Source of the DNA: Myroides sp. WP-1
GTDB lineage: Bacteria; Bacteroidota; Bacteroidia; Flavobacteriales; Flavobacteriaceae
Assembly (NCBI RefSeq): GCF_014145635.1
Contig: NZ_JACHTC010000027.1
Location: 1-32,824, forward strand
DNA: 32,824 nucleotides
Direction: 5' to 3'
Shown here in pieces: positions 1-8,166 of the stretch. The position numbers were made by a program, and so were the translations under genes. The number at the start of each line of letters is the position of its first letter. The first letter of the stretch is position 1. The notes below the pieces were generated by a model that was not told the origin of the DNA, did no database searches, and saw nothing but the letters and a program-made list of their open reading frames with translations.

Positions 1-280
1 GGCGATCATTGGTAAAGTTTACACCTAAACCTAAGCCCGAACGACCCAAAGGACTATCTACGGATAAAGTCGCCGTTTTGGGGGCTCCTTCCAAACCTAC
101 CCATTGGGTGCGATACAAACCGAAAACGGCAAGTCCTTCACGACTACCTGCATAGGCAGGGTTGATGTTTCCGTGATTGTACATGTAATTCGTGTATTGG
201 GGATCTTGTTGAGCTTGCATGGGGTGGGAAAAACAGGCTAGTAACCCTAAACTGATCCCAAAATATATCTTCTTTTTCAC
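1..280 (-). CDS. PorP/SprF family T9SS membrane protein, 5' part only
   Basis: The window edge cuts this gene, leaving about 93 N-terminal residues. It opens with a GTG codon at 280 and reads VKKKIYFGISLGLLACFSHP, a signal peptide ending near MQAQ. It continues with the family hallmark QDPQYTNYMYNHGNINPAYAGSR given here in two parts (QDPQYTNYMYN, then INPAYAGSR), followed by LYRTQWVGLEGAPKT and SPLGRSGLGLG. These are typical of PorP/SprF outer-membrane beta-barrels, which help attach or deliver partner proteins carrying type B T9SS sorting domains. It starts 13 bases after the stop of the type B gene upstream, as is usual for these pairs, so the two are probably one operon. No in-frame ATG lies nearby, which is why the GTG is chosen. 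Family assignment is firm; the specific partner is inferred from position. Confidence 0.88.
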   Translation of the reverse strand, partial: MKKKIYFGISLGLLACFSHPMQAQQDPQYTNYMYNHGNINPAYAGSREGLAVFGLYRTQWVGLEGAPKTATLSVDSPLGRSGLGLGVNFTNDR

Positions 281-293
281 TATAATCTATGTT

Positions 294-1568
294 TTAATTC
301 GTCTCTAAATGCAGGTATCCCGATTTCTTAATTGTGCGAGAACCATTCTTATCACTCTTCTCGTAAGTCAAAATATAGTAGTACGTACCACTTGGAAGAT
401 ACTCGTTCTTATTTACCGTTGTACGGCCTTCGGAGTAGCCTTTAAATACAGTATCGGAGCTTCCATAGCCACTTGCTTCATAAACCTTAACACCCCAGCG
501 ATTGTAAATCTCTACTCGATTATTCGGATATCGGTGTAAATTGTCGATGAGAAAATAATCGTTCTTCCCATCGCCATCTGGTGTAACTAAGTTGTAAACC
601 ACCAAATCCTTATCTGCCAAGCGAACATCAACCTTCGCTAATGTGAAATACCCGTAGCCTTTTACGTGAGATGGTGTCGTAACTTCTTTGCTATCTACAG
701 AAACAATACCTCCTTCATCAACCCATAACTCTTCCTTTTCATCCCAACGGACAATGTGCAAGCGCTCTTCGGGATCAGTCAAAAGATCGGACAAAGTAGT
801 GCGATCATCCCAACTCAAGGTCAACATGATATCTCCGCTGCTAGCTGACGGCTTTTCTACCTTCCAATATTCTTGGGTATTCAGTAATATAATAGAGGTA
901 CTAGTTGCACTATGGCTCTTAAAAAATTGGTGGTCTTCCAAAACATACTTACTTTGATAGATATCTTTCTCAGTGGGTGGAGAAGAAATACGAGCAGGAC
1001 GATAAAGCCCTTTATCTCCGATTGGATATGTAAAGGAATCTTTACCTATCTTTTCCACATAGCCATCTGCATGACTCTGATCGCTAGGATCTATCGCTTG
1101 AGCACCAGGGTGAAATGTCAACATACCTTGAAGGGAATCAACGTGCATAATGCCGCGTTGAAAATCTACACTGCCTTTGACATTCATCTCGTTTGTTAGG
1201 TCAAAACCCTTCACTGGAGTTGGATTATTCAGCGTTACGCGATAAAACTCCGAAGGTTTACTTCCTGAAATAAGCTGAACTCCTTCCTCTCCTTCTTCTA
1301 AAGGAGTAAATACAGCATGAGCACTGGTTGAACCAGTACTGGGATAATATAAATTATCGTTGTTAAAATTTCGATAGTAATAGGTGGCTCCATCGCTTTG
1401 AACTACCCCACTCTCCTTATTGTCAAAATCATAGCTGGTACTAACCACTGCCTCTTTACTAATAGTCAATGTTCCTTGATTGACCATCGTATTTTGGTAA
1501 GGAGACTGCCCTATAACAGGCAGTGCTCCAACCAAAAAACACACAAATAATTGTAAGTATCTTTTCAT
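294..1568 (-). CDS. T9SS type B sorting domain (gliding motility-associated C-terminal) protein
   Basis: A 424-residue secreted protein. Residues 1-21 form a signal peptide (MKRYLQLFVCFLVGALPVIG then Q). The last ~95 residues are a type B T9SS sorting domain: VTPDGDGKNDYFLIDNL, then VEIYNRWGVKVYEA, then LPSGTYYYILTY and a final KKSGYLHLE stretch. The middle (about residues 30-310) is an uncharacterised beta-rich region of the kind seen in short type B proteins. By family knowledge it is exported across the outer membrane by T9SS and held at the surface or released. It lies 6 bases after the stop of the upstream secreted protein and 13 bases before the PorP/SprF gene, so it is probably the cargo of that PorP/SprF protein. 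No enzymatic motif was seen. Confidence 0.9.
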   Translation of the reverse strand: MKRYLQLFVCFLVGALPVIGQSPYQNTMVNQGTLTISKEAVVSTSYDFDNKESGVVQSDGATYYYRNFNNDNLYYPSTGSTSAHAVFTPLEEGEEGVQLISGSKPSEFYRVTLNNPTPVKGFDLTNEMNVKGSVDFQRGIMHVDSLQGMLTFHPGAQAIDPSDQSHADGYVEKIGKDSFTYPIGDKGLYRPARISSPPTEKDIYQSKYVLEDHQFFKSHSATSTSIILLNTQEYWKVEKPSASSGDIMLTLSWDDRTTLSDLLTDPEERLHIVRWDEKEELWVDEGGIVSVDSKEVTTPSHVKGYGYFTLAKVDVRLADKDLVVYNLVTPDGDGKNDYFLIDNLHRYPNNRVEIYNRWGVKVYEASGYGSSDTVFKGYSEGRTTVNKNEYLPSGTYYYILTYEKSDKNGSRTIKKSGYLHLETN

Positions 1569-1574
1569 AATTTA

Positions 1575-3002
1575 CTATTTTTCGAAAAGTTGAACTATAA
1601 CATTCTGCCCCATAGATAAAGAGAAGGCATTCATTCCTCTCCTAAAGAAACCATCCGTTGACCCAAAGTTTCTATGAAAATTACTCGTTCTAGGTTTAGC
1701 TTTAATCTCTAGCTTATTAGTGGTAGGTGATAATGGTAAAGTAGCAGGAAGAATAACTGTTCCTATAAATCCTTCTCCAATAGCATTAATGCCTCTAATT
1801 GATCCTCCTATCCTATAGTATTTGGAAACAAAACTTTTTACCTGCACATTGTTGACATAAACAAACACATCTACTAGTGTTTCTACTTCAAAATTGGCCA
1901 CCGCATCACCTATAGTTGTTAGCTTTCCTTCAACTTCTAGTTCTATATTTAAATATTTTGTTGAAGCTGGTTTGTCATTTATAACCGGAAAATACAGCGT
2001 AAATAAAGTCTGAGGTGTTGCATTTGTAAAATAATACCCATTGCCTGAGTTTTGTCCTACCATGGCTTCGTATTTCCAATTTGCCTGTGTCTTGGTACCA
2101 TCATCAAACGTAAAGACGTTTGTTAAGTCGTGTGTTACCAATTCTGGAATAGTAAATGTAGTTCCTGTGTTGGCCATGGGAATACCGGAAAGATCTATTT
2201 CTCTTTCGTTATAAAAGGTAAATGTTCCATTGTTGTTATTGACCAACTGAGTAGTTGTTTCGTTCGTTTTGACAATTTCCGAGAAATCGAGTTCTTGTAC
2301 AGATCCTTCTTCATTGAGGTAAGTAAATGAAGTTCCGGTATAGGAAACATTTCCACTATGTAAAGCGATATGCTGGTTTAAGATTTCTTGCACCTGAGCG
2401 TTACCGATGATTGTTTCAAACTGTTCACTTACGGATTGAGGTACATTAATAAGGGTTTGCGTACCGTTTTCTGAGGTATACGTATACGTTCCATTATTGT
2501 TGTTGTTCAAGGTTGTCAAGGTCTCCTTCGCTTTGACAATTTCCGAAAAATCGAGTTCTTGTACCGATCCTTCTTCATCTCTATAGGTCAGCGTTTCACC
2601 ATCAAAGTGTACAATTCCTTGTTGTGTTTGAATAATTTCTTCTATTTCTTGAAGAACAGTTTCATCACTAATGACTTTAGTAAAATTGCTAATCACCTCA
2701 TTGACAACTTCAATATTCGACACTAAACGTACCCATTTTGTTTTGTTCCAATAGTAAAAACCAGGACTAACATCCCCTAGTTTCATATTGGCATAAACCA
2801 ATAAACTCTCTACATTACCATTTGTAATTGTAGTTTGATCTGTTGTGCTCTTCAATGCAATAGAAGGAATCAACACTCCTTTATCATTGGATACCATCGT
2901 AAGTTCCGCTGATTTACTAGGGGTAGTAGTTCCAATACCCACTTGCGCAAAAGTTGTCGATGCCAAGAGCAAAACAGCAATTGATAATAGTTGCTTTTTC
3001 AT
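1575..3002 (-). CDS. Secreted protein of unknown function with two internal repeats
   Basis: About 475 residues from the ATG at 3000-3002. That start places MKKQLLSIAVLLLASTTFAQ as a clean signal peptide; an ATG seven codons earlier (3023) would add MKNNKND in front of it, which is less likely. After the signal peptide comes VGIGTTTPSKSAEL, a common opening of exported flavobacterial proteins, and a NKTKWVRL segment near residue 90. The central part contains two copies of a ~90-residue unit, each with EEGSVQELDFSEIVK and a later NNNNGT run; the second copy retains near-identical DNA (about 2267-2314 against 2534-2579). The C-terminal ~180 residues look like a compact beta-sandwich. It heads the operon with the type B protein and PorP/SprF, suggesting a surface or appendage role. 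No known domain was recognised in the C-terminal half. Confidence 0.8.
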   Translation of the reverse strand: MKKQLLSIAVLLLASTTFAQVGIGTTTPSKSAELTMVSNDKGVLIPSIALKSTTDQTTITNGNVESLLVYANMKLGDVSPGFYYWNKTKWVRLVSNIEVVNEVISNFTKVISDETVLQEIEEIIQTQQGIVHFDGETLTYRDEEGSVQELDFSEIVKAKETLTTLNNNNNGTYTYTSENGTQTLINVPQSVSEQFETIIGNAQVQEILNQHIALHSGNVSYTGTSFTYLNEEGSVQELDFSEIVKTNETTTQLVNNNNGTFTFYNEREIDLSGIPMANTGTTFTIPELVTHDLTNVFTFDDGTKTQANWKYEAMVGQNSGNGYYFTNATPQTLFTLYFPVINDKPASTKYLNIELEVEGKLTTIGDAVANFEVETLVDVFVYVNNVQVKSFVSKYYRIGGSIRGINAIGEGFIGTVILPATLPLSPTTNKLEIKAKPRTSNFHRNFGSTDGFFRRGMNAFSLSMGQNVIVQLFEK

Positions 3003-3023
3003 ATCATTTTTATTATTTTTCAT

Positions 3024-3885
3024 TATTCAAAATCAGGTCTAAAAAAACCCCTATGACACCTCTTGATTTTATCTGCTTTTCGCTAAAAACATAGAGTAAA
3101 CCAAACTTAAATACTAAAAATGTTAATTTAAATATCACTGACTTTGCGACGACATCAAACAAACTAATTGAAACTAGTTTTAACTTTTGTAAAAAAAAGA
3201 ACCTTTCAACTGGATCAAAACTTCGCGTTTAATCTTTCCTTTCTTTTTAAAAATACTTTTTGTTTTTGCTTGTTACACACTTGTATTTTTTCATTTTTCT
3301 TGATTGTATTCCTCATTCAAACACAGCAAACCATAAATAAATTGAGTTTCTAATTTCTCCAATTCTTGTCCACTTTTTCTATTTTCTTTTACGACGAGCA
3401 CTCAAATTGGCCTCTATTTTTCAATTCCATCCTAAAATGATACCTGTTTTTCACAATTCGTTCATCCCAAAAAGAAAAGCATCGCTGTGTAACTTGTTTT
3501 TTACACCGATCGATGGAGTTGATCGCATAGTAAAAAGAGCGGGTATGTGAAGTGTTTTGTTGTGGACTTTCAATCTGAACAAATCTTTTTTTATTCGCTA
3601 TCTATTTGTTTTTTCCGTTTAAAAAAAAATAGATCCTTTATTGTAAAGAATCTATTTTTTTTTTAGACACGCACCGTGAATAATAAGTTTTGTTATTTAT
3701 CATACCGCCTATTCTATTATATATCAATCGCCATTTGACTATCTCCCCAACTTTTGTACAGCTTTCGTTGTGATGCTTGTACTTTGACTTTGGCATACTT
3801 CGCGTATTTTTCGTTTATTTTTTGCGTATTCGTTCATATACGACTTCGTATTATATAAGGTATTGAGTTTGATTAGTGCCGCAAA
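3024..3885. other. Intergenic region, mostly without recognised content
   Basis: About 860 bases between the T9SS operon and the AraC-type gene. It is A+T-rich and holds the terminator hairpin at 3621-3664. The stretch 3024-3600 should contain the minus-strand promoter of the T9SS operon, but I could not place a convincing -33/-7 pair. The part at 3795-3850 has several short copies of a TTCGT/GCGTATT-like string; I see no gene in it. Confidence 0.5.
3621..3664. terminator. Bidirectional intrinsic terminator
   Basis: The stem AAATAGATCCTTTA pairs with TAAAGAATCTATTT around a TTG loop (one mismatch), with an A run before and a T run after, so it can work on both strands. On the minus strand it would end transcripts coming from the AraC-type gene. 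Confidence 0.7.
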
Positions 3886-4983
3886 TTAATCACTCAAGAG
3901 TTCAGATGGAGCGAACCCATAAAAATAGACAAACGCACGATAAAACGATAAACGTGTATTAAAACCACAAACAAACGTTAGTTCTTCAACTGTAATATTC
4001 TTTTCTCTTTCTCGTATGACATTAATAGCATGCTCAACCTTTAGTCGATTGATGTACTGCTTAAAACTCATAGACTCTGAGTTTTTAAAATAATCATTTA
4101 GTTTTCCTTTATTGAGTTGTGTCAATTCTGCTAGTTTAGTAAGTGTCAGATTATTATCCAAGAAAAGCCCTGTTTCTATTAGGTTTACATACAATACTTG
4201 TTTTACTACCTTTGGATCAATTGCAAAAGAATCTGTATTAAGTTGTTTTAGGTTCTCCTTTTTCATTTTTTTTTCGTCTAGTTTAGTCCCTGATTTTTCT
4301 AAAATAACATTCGTTTCCTGAAAGTACTTCCATTTCAGTTTGTTTGAGGTTTGATTTAATTCCTTTTCCTTCACCGTTAGCCAGATTGTGCATTCATACA
4401 AGAAAGAAAAAAAAATAACACTCAAGCCAAACATGAGAAATAGCACATTTACGTCAATAAAATATTCTATCTCACGAAGTAAAATAGCACTAAAAAAAAA
4501 GGTGCTTAAAAACAGCAATACAACGTAGCATAAAATGGCCACTTCTTGATCTTTTGTATTCTTTTTTTTATTGATATAGTTTAAGTAACCATAACTACCA
4601 AATCCTAAACAGTTTAAAAAATTCATCTTTAATGCAGTTTCTTCAACTTGTTCGATGTGAGTTGGAACATAAAGATATACCAACACACTTCCTATAACCA
4701 AGACTATAAAAAATAAGGTAAAACAGAGATAATAGCGTTCATATTTTTGTTGTTCAACGGTTAGCAAGAGTAATAAAGGCCCCAAAATCAAACTCAAAAC
4801 ACTTCCTACCGGAATATTACATGTTTCTTCATACATTGACAGACCATAAATTACTAAAGAAGAAAGCACCAGTATTGCACAAATAAAACTGATATTTGTG
4901 CGCAAAGTGGTATAACCTTTACACAGACCAAACATCAAAAAATAACCAACAAAACTAAAAACAACAAAAACGATTAAATTCAT
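3886..4983 (-). CDS. Membrane-anchored AraC-family transcriptional regulator
   Basis: A 365-residue protein in two parts. Residues 1 to ~205 are strongly hydrophobic, with about six or seven membrane segments (for example IVFVVFSFVGYFLMFGLC at the start and VLFLMFGLSVIFFSFLYEC near the end of the region). Residues ~260-365 are an AraC-type DNA-binding domain: the first helix-turn-helix around LTLTKLAELTQLNKGKLNDY and the second around VEELTFVCGFNTRLSFYRAF, then the typical YGFAPSELL ending. Such fusions are common in Flavobacteria and are thought to sense a membrane or extracytoplasmic signal; the signal here is unknown. The linker at residues ~205-260 is rich in Lys and Glu. It lies 230 bases from the next upstream gene, a small membrane protein on the same strand. 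Confidence 0.88.
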   Translation of the reverse strand: MNLIVFVVFSFVGYFLMFGLCKGYTTLRTNISFICAILVLSSLVIYGLSMYEETCNIPVGSVLSLILGPLLLLLTVEQQKYERYYLCFTLFFIVLVIGSVLVYLYVPTHIEQVEETALKMNFLNCLGFGSYGYLNYINKKKNTKDQEVAILCYVVLLFLSTFFFSAILLREIEYFIDVNVLFLMFGLSVIFFSFLYECTIWLTVKEKELNQTSNKLKWKYFQETNVILEKSGTKLDEKKMKKENLKQLNTDSFAIDPKVVKQVLYVNLIETGLFLDNNLTLTKLAELTQLNKGKLNDYFKNSESMSFKQYINRLKVEHAINVIREREKNITVEELTFVCGFNTRLSFYRAFVYFYGFAPSELLSD

Positions 4984-5213
4984 AATACAAAGGGGATATA
5001 TTTTATTTTTTCAGGTGTACTACTTATACTACACCTTATTTTTATACTGTGAAATGGTTAATCAAAAACGGGTATATTTTCTGTAACATCCTTTGTTGAT
5101 ATTGCACACCTCAACTTATTCTTTTCAACTTTTTCGAACCAAATTAGTATATGCCTCAGCAAAATTTGAATTGGACTTAAAAAAGTACTAGCCCAAACGC
5201 TCTCTTCTAGTAC

Positions 5214-5792
5214 TTAAGACTTGCCTTTTCTAATTAACTGATTTGCAATACCTTGAAAAAGAGTTAATACGGATATAAAAAGTAGAATACACTTTATTCC
5301 TATGTACAGGTAACTCAACTGATTGGTGTATTTTCCATTAAAAAAATGAAGGAATATTAACTCTATATTGATCAATAAAAAGTATAGAAATAGAAAGCAA
5401 TTGACAAAGTATACGTAGCTTCTAATTTCACTGATCAAAATCGAAAAGCGCTTAAAGTAAAAAATAAACAACACCCCGTACATGATTGAATAAAAATTGA
5501 ACATAAAAAAGATCATGCTTTTTTTCTCTTGAAATAACAGCTCAAGTAGCAGTAAATTAAATCCAATTACGATCAATTTATACACTTCATTTTTCAATGT
5601 TTTATTAATTAATTTTGACGCAAAGGCAATCAAAATACTATTGATCACAACAATAAAAATAGTTGAATTCACCTGAAGCATAATGGGGCGAAACAAAAAC
5701 ACACACAGGAGGATTAAAACTGAGAGGAGACCAAAAAAGATCAGTTCACCTTTATTTTCACTTCTAACAACATGTAAGCCTTTAAATTCCAT
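5214..5792 (-). CDS. Small multi-pass membrane protein, unknown
   Basis: A 192-residue protein with about six hydrophobic segments, beginning around residue 17 (LIFFGLLSVLILLCVFLFRP) and ending in LLFISVLTLFQGIANQLIRKG. No soluble domain or catalytic motif is visible, and I do not recognise the family. Its upstream region is shared with the CRP/FNR-like gene read in the opposite direction. The downstream neighbour on the same strand is the membrane AraC regulator, whose N-terminal half has a similar texture, so a regulatory or sensory pairing is possible but unproven. Confidence 0.65.
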   Translation of the reverse strand: MEFKGLHVVRSENKGELIFFGLLSVLILLCVFLFRPIMLQVNSTIFIVVINSILIAFASKLINKTLKNEVYKLIVIGFNLLLLELLFQEKKSMIFFMFNFYSIMYGVLFIFYFKRFSILISEIRSYVYFVNCFLFLYFLLINIELIFLHFFNGKYTNQLSYLYIGIKCILLFISVLTLFQGIANQLIRKGKS

Positions 5793-6173
5793 AATTTAAT
5801 ATTCTTATACCACAATTCCACTTTACTATTTCACAATTTTAGACTAAAACCCTAAAAAAAGTCACAAAACAGCAAAAACGAAAAAGATGCAATTCAATAA
5901 ACTATAATCCATACTTAAACATAAAAAAAAGAAAAAAAAGTACAGATAATGTGCAAAAAAACATTTTTTGTCAGTCAAAAAATCATTAATATAGACATCT
6001 ACTAACTTGAAAATTACTTTTAACAATAAGAAAAAGTAAAAACGACAACACATTATAAGATATTATTAACAAAAAAAATGTTATTACTTTCATTCTAAAC
6101 CTATTTTCCTACATGCTCTGGCGAAATAAATTATCTATCTTTAACTTTCACTACCGCTAAAAAATGTTAGGTT
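5793..6173. other. Divergent intergenic region
   Basis: About 380 very A+T-rich bases between two divergent genes, so it should carry both promoters. A TATCTTTA string at 6134-6141, some 32 bases before the CRP/FNR-like start, resembles the Bacteroidota -7 element TAnnTTTG in all but the last base, but there is no convincing TTG at -33. Nothing else was recognised. Confidence 0.4.
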
Positions 6174-6758
6174 ATGAAAAACGAGATGGCTTTACTTGAT
6201 CATATTGAGCAATTCACAGGAACTTTAGCTCTAACAGAAAGGGAATCTATACGCTCTTTCTTCACCTTCGAAAGTGTCCCAAAAAAGGGATATATACAAG
6301 AATCAGATGCACCATGTGATGTTTTGTGTTTTGTTGTTCAAGGTTGTTTAAGAAGTTACTATATTAAGAAGAATGGTTTAGAACAGACGGTAGATTTCGC
6401 CATTGAAAATTGGTGGTTGACAGACTTTCTATCTTTTGAACAACAAAAAACAAGTGATTTTTATATACAAGCAGTAGAGCCAACGGAAATTCTTCGCATA
6501 ACTAGTTCTAATTTTACAGCCCTTCTCCTTATGCATCCCATAATGGAAAAATACTTTCGCTCTATTTTTCAAAAAGCCTATGGTGCGGCCCAACATCGAT
6601 TGATGTATTTGTATGAATTGAGCCGTGAAGAACTCTACTTTCACTTTGAAGAACAATTTCCTGCCTTTGTACAGCGTATACCACAATATTTGATTGCTTC
6701 TTATTTGGGATTTAGTCCAGAATATCTCAGCGAAATTAAGAAGAAGCGATTTTCTTAA
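6174..6758 (+). CDS. CRP/FNR-like transcriptional regulator
   Basis: A 194-residue protein. Residues ~15-120 form a cyclic-nucleotide-binding-type beta-roll (IRSFFTFESVPKKGYI, then CDVLCFVVQGCLRSYYI, then TVDFAIENWWLTDFLSF). Residues ~125-194 hold the long dimer helix and a helix-turn-helix (PQYLIASYLGFSPEYLSEIK). The length and wording match the large Bacteroidota group of small CRP-like regulators; many of these lack conserved cAMP contacts, so the ligand is unknown. The gene sits 63 bases before an AhpD-like gene on the same strand. These two are often found together, and the regulator probably controls that gene. Confidence 0.9.
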   Translation: MKNEMALLDHIEQFTGTLALTERESIRSFFTFESVPKKGYIQESDAPCDVLCFVVQGCLRSYYIKKNGLEQTVDFAIENWWLTDFLSFEQQKTSDFYIQAVEPTEILRITSSNFTALLLMHPIMEKYFRSIFQKAYGAAQHRLMYLYELSREELYFHFEEQFPAFVQRIPQYLIASYLGFSPEYLSEIKKKRFS

Positions 6759-6821
6759 ACCTGTTGAAGTTTTCTCTGTTTGTCAAGCTTTAACTTTGAC
6801 CTAACTAAAAAATAGAACAAG

Positions 6822-7259
6822 ATGTCAAACAGAAAACCCATTTACAATTTAGATCCCAAAGCATATGAAGGAATGCTAGTTTTGGAGAATTACCTCAACA
6901 CTTCTTTACTTACCAACACCCATAAAGAGCTAATAAAAATTAGAGCCTCACAACTAAATGGTTGTGGCTATTGTTTGGATATTCACAGCAAAGATGCTTT
7001 AGCATATGGAGAGGATCCTCGTCGTTTATTTGTTCTTGCTGGTTGGAGAGAAACGACCTTATTTACCGCAGAGGAAGAAGTGATTCTCGCACTAACAGAA
7101 GCTGTTACCTTTATACACCAAGGAGGAATTGACGATGCACTTTATGCCAAAGCAACAGCGCTCTTTGACGAAAAATATCTCGCCCAATTATTGATGTGTA
7201 TGGTGACCATTAATGCGTGGAATCGAATCGGTGTTGCAACAAATTTAAAAGCAAAATAA
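6822..7259 (+). CDS. Carboxymuconolactone decarboxylase / AhpD-like family protein
   Basis: A 145-residue protein of the AhpD-like fold. The key segment is LIKIRASQLNGCGYCLDIHS, with Cys48, Cys51 and His55 forming the CxxCxxxH thiol centre known from alkylhydroperoxidase AhpD. Members of this subgroup usually act as peroxidases or thiol reductants in oxidative stress; the substrate is not shown by the sequence. It follows the CRP/FNR-like regulator and is closed by a strong terminator 21 bases after its stop. Confidence 0.92.
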   Translation: MSNRKPIYNLDPKAYEGMLVLENYLNTSLLTNTHKELIKIRASQLNGCGYCLDIHSKDALAYGEDPRRLFVLAGWRETTLFTAEEEVILALTEAVTFIHQGGIDDALYAKATALFDEKYLAQLLMCMVTINAWNRIGVATNLKAK

Positions 7260-7280
7260 GCGATCAAACTATTTCAAATA

Positions 7281-7316
7281 AAAAAAGCTTGAGTGTAACA
7301 CTCAAGCTTTTTTTTT
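7281..7316. terminator. Bidirectional intrinsic terminator
   Basis: A perfect stem AAGCTTGAGTG / CACTCAAGCTT with a TAA loop, an A run before and nine Ts after. It closes the CRP/AhpD-like pair on the plus strand and the beta-barrel/adhesin operon on the minus strand. Confidence 0.92.
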
Positions 7317-7340
7317 GTTCAGAATAGATCCAACAAAGAC

Positions 7341-8165
7341 CTACAAATCGAAACTATATTTTAGTTTGATGCCCAAAGTAAAAAGGCGTAATTTGTACGA
7401 ATCGTGCTCTCCTCCTAACGCGCTATTGATCTTTTCGCCATTTTTATACGTCAATAATGCCGTATTTTCTTTGTTTGTAGAGGCCAAATCACAATCTCCA
7501 TAAATACCAATATACAGTGATTGGTCTTCAGATAAGGTATACTTCACTCCTACTTCTCCTAAAACAAAAAAGCCGTTATTCATTTTGAGTTTTTCTTCTT
7601 CACTTTTATCGCCCAATTTTCCGAAGCCAACTACTTTAGGTCCAAACAATTCAGCATCCCATTGTGGATAATACCCACTTGTCTGCAAATCTTCTATGGT
7701 ACGTTTTGAATTCGCTTTAAAATACATCTGGTATTTCAGTCCTACGGCAGCATACAAACGGAGGTTTTCACTTCCCAATGTTGGTCCTTCGTATTGTATT
7801 TTTAGGGGAATACTCAAATAATTTCCGCTGAGATCTTCCTTGAATTTCGCCATAGTATAGCGAAATTCAAAGGCATCTCCTTGTCCGTCAATAGACGAAA
7901 CTGCTCCTTTATAATTATTCAGTTCTTTAGTAACGCGATATGCTCCAAACTCCAATCCAGCCCCAAAAGAAAGATTGTGTTTGATGGGATGCAAATAAAG
8001 TGCTGAAAATCCAAGTGTATGTCCATTACTAATACTCGTACTTGGTGTTTTAGATCCGGTTAAACCTCCTAAAACAGCAAATTCTATTTCTTGTCCCATG
8101 ACCTTAGTAGTGCTTACTCCCAAAAGCAAGCAAACAGCCAAACTTGTTATTTTTATTGTTTTCAT
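7341..8165 (-). CDS. Outer-membrane beta-barrel protein (PorT-like family)
   Basis: A 274-residue protein with a signal peptide (MKTIKITSLAVCLLLGVSTT then VMGQ), followed by alternating beta strands with aromatic girdles (HTLGFSALYLHP, LSFGAGLEFGAYRV, GNYLSIPLKIQYEGP, RLYAAVGLKYQMYF) and a C-terminal strand KLRLFTLGIKLKYSFDL. This is the usual layout of small 8-10-stranded barrels in Bacteroidota. Its start codon is one base after the stop of the giant surface protein, so the two are translated from one transcript. It may help anchor or display that protein, an inference from position alone. Confidence 0.85.
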   Translation of the reverse strand: MKTIKITSLAVCLLLGVSTTKVMGQEIEFAVLGGLTGSKTPSTSISNGHTLGFSALYLHPIKHNLSFGAGLEFGAYRVTKELNNYKGAVSSIDGQGDAFEFRYTMAKFKEDLSGNYLSIPLKIQYEGPTLGSENLRLYAAVGLKYQMYFKANSKRTIEDLQTSGYYPQWDAELFGPKVVGFGKLGDKSEEEKLKMNNGFFVLGEVGVKYTLSEDQSLYIGIYGDCDLASTNKENTALLTYKNGEKINSALGGEHDSYKLRLFTLGIKLKYSFDL

Positions 8166-8166
8166 C

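Noticed and set aside
5862..6053. A 63-residue minus-strand frame rich in Phe and Leu between divergent genes
   Set aside because: Its residues reflect A+T-rich sequence (long A and T runs); it sits in a promoter region and has no recognisable domain.
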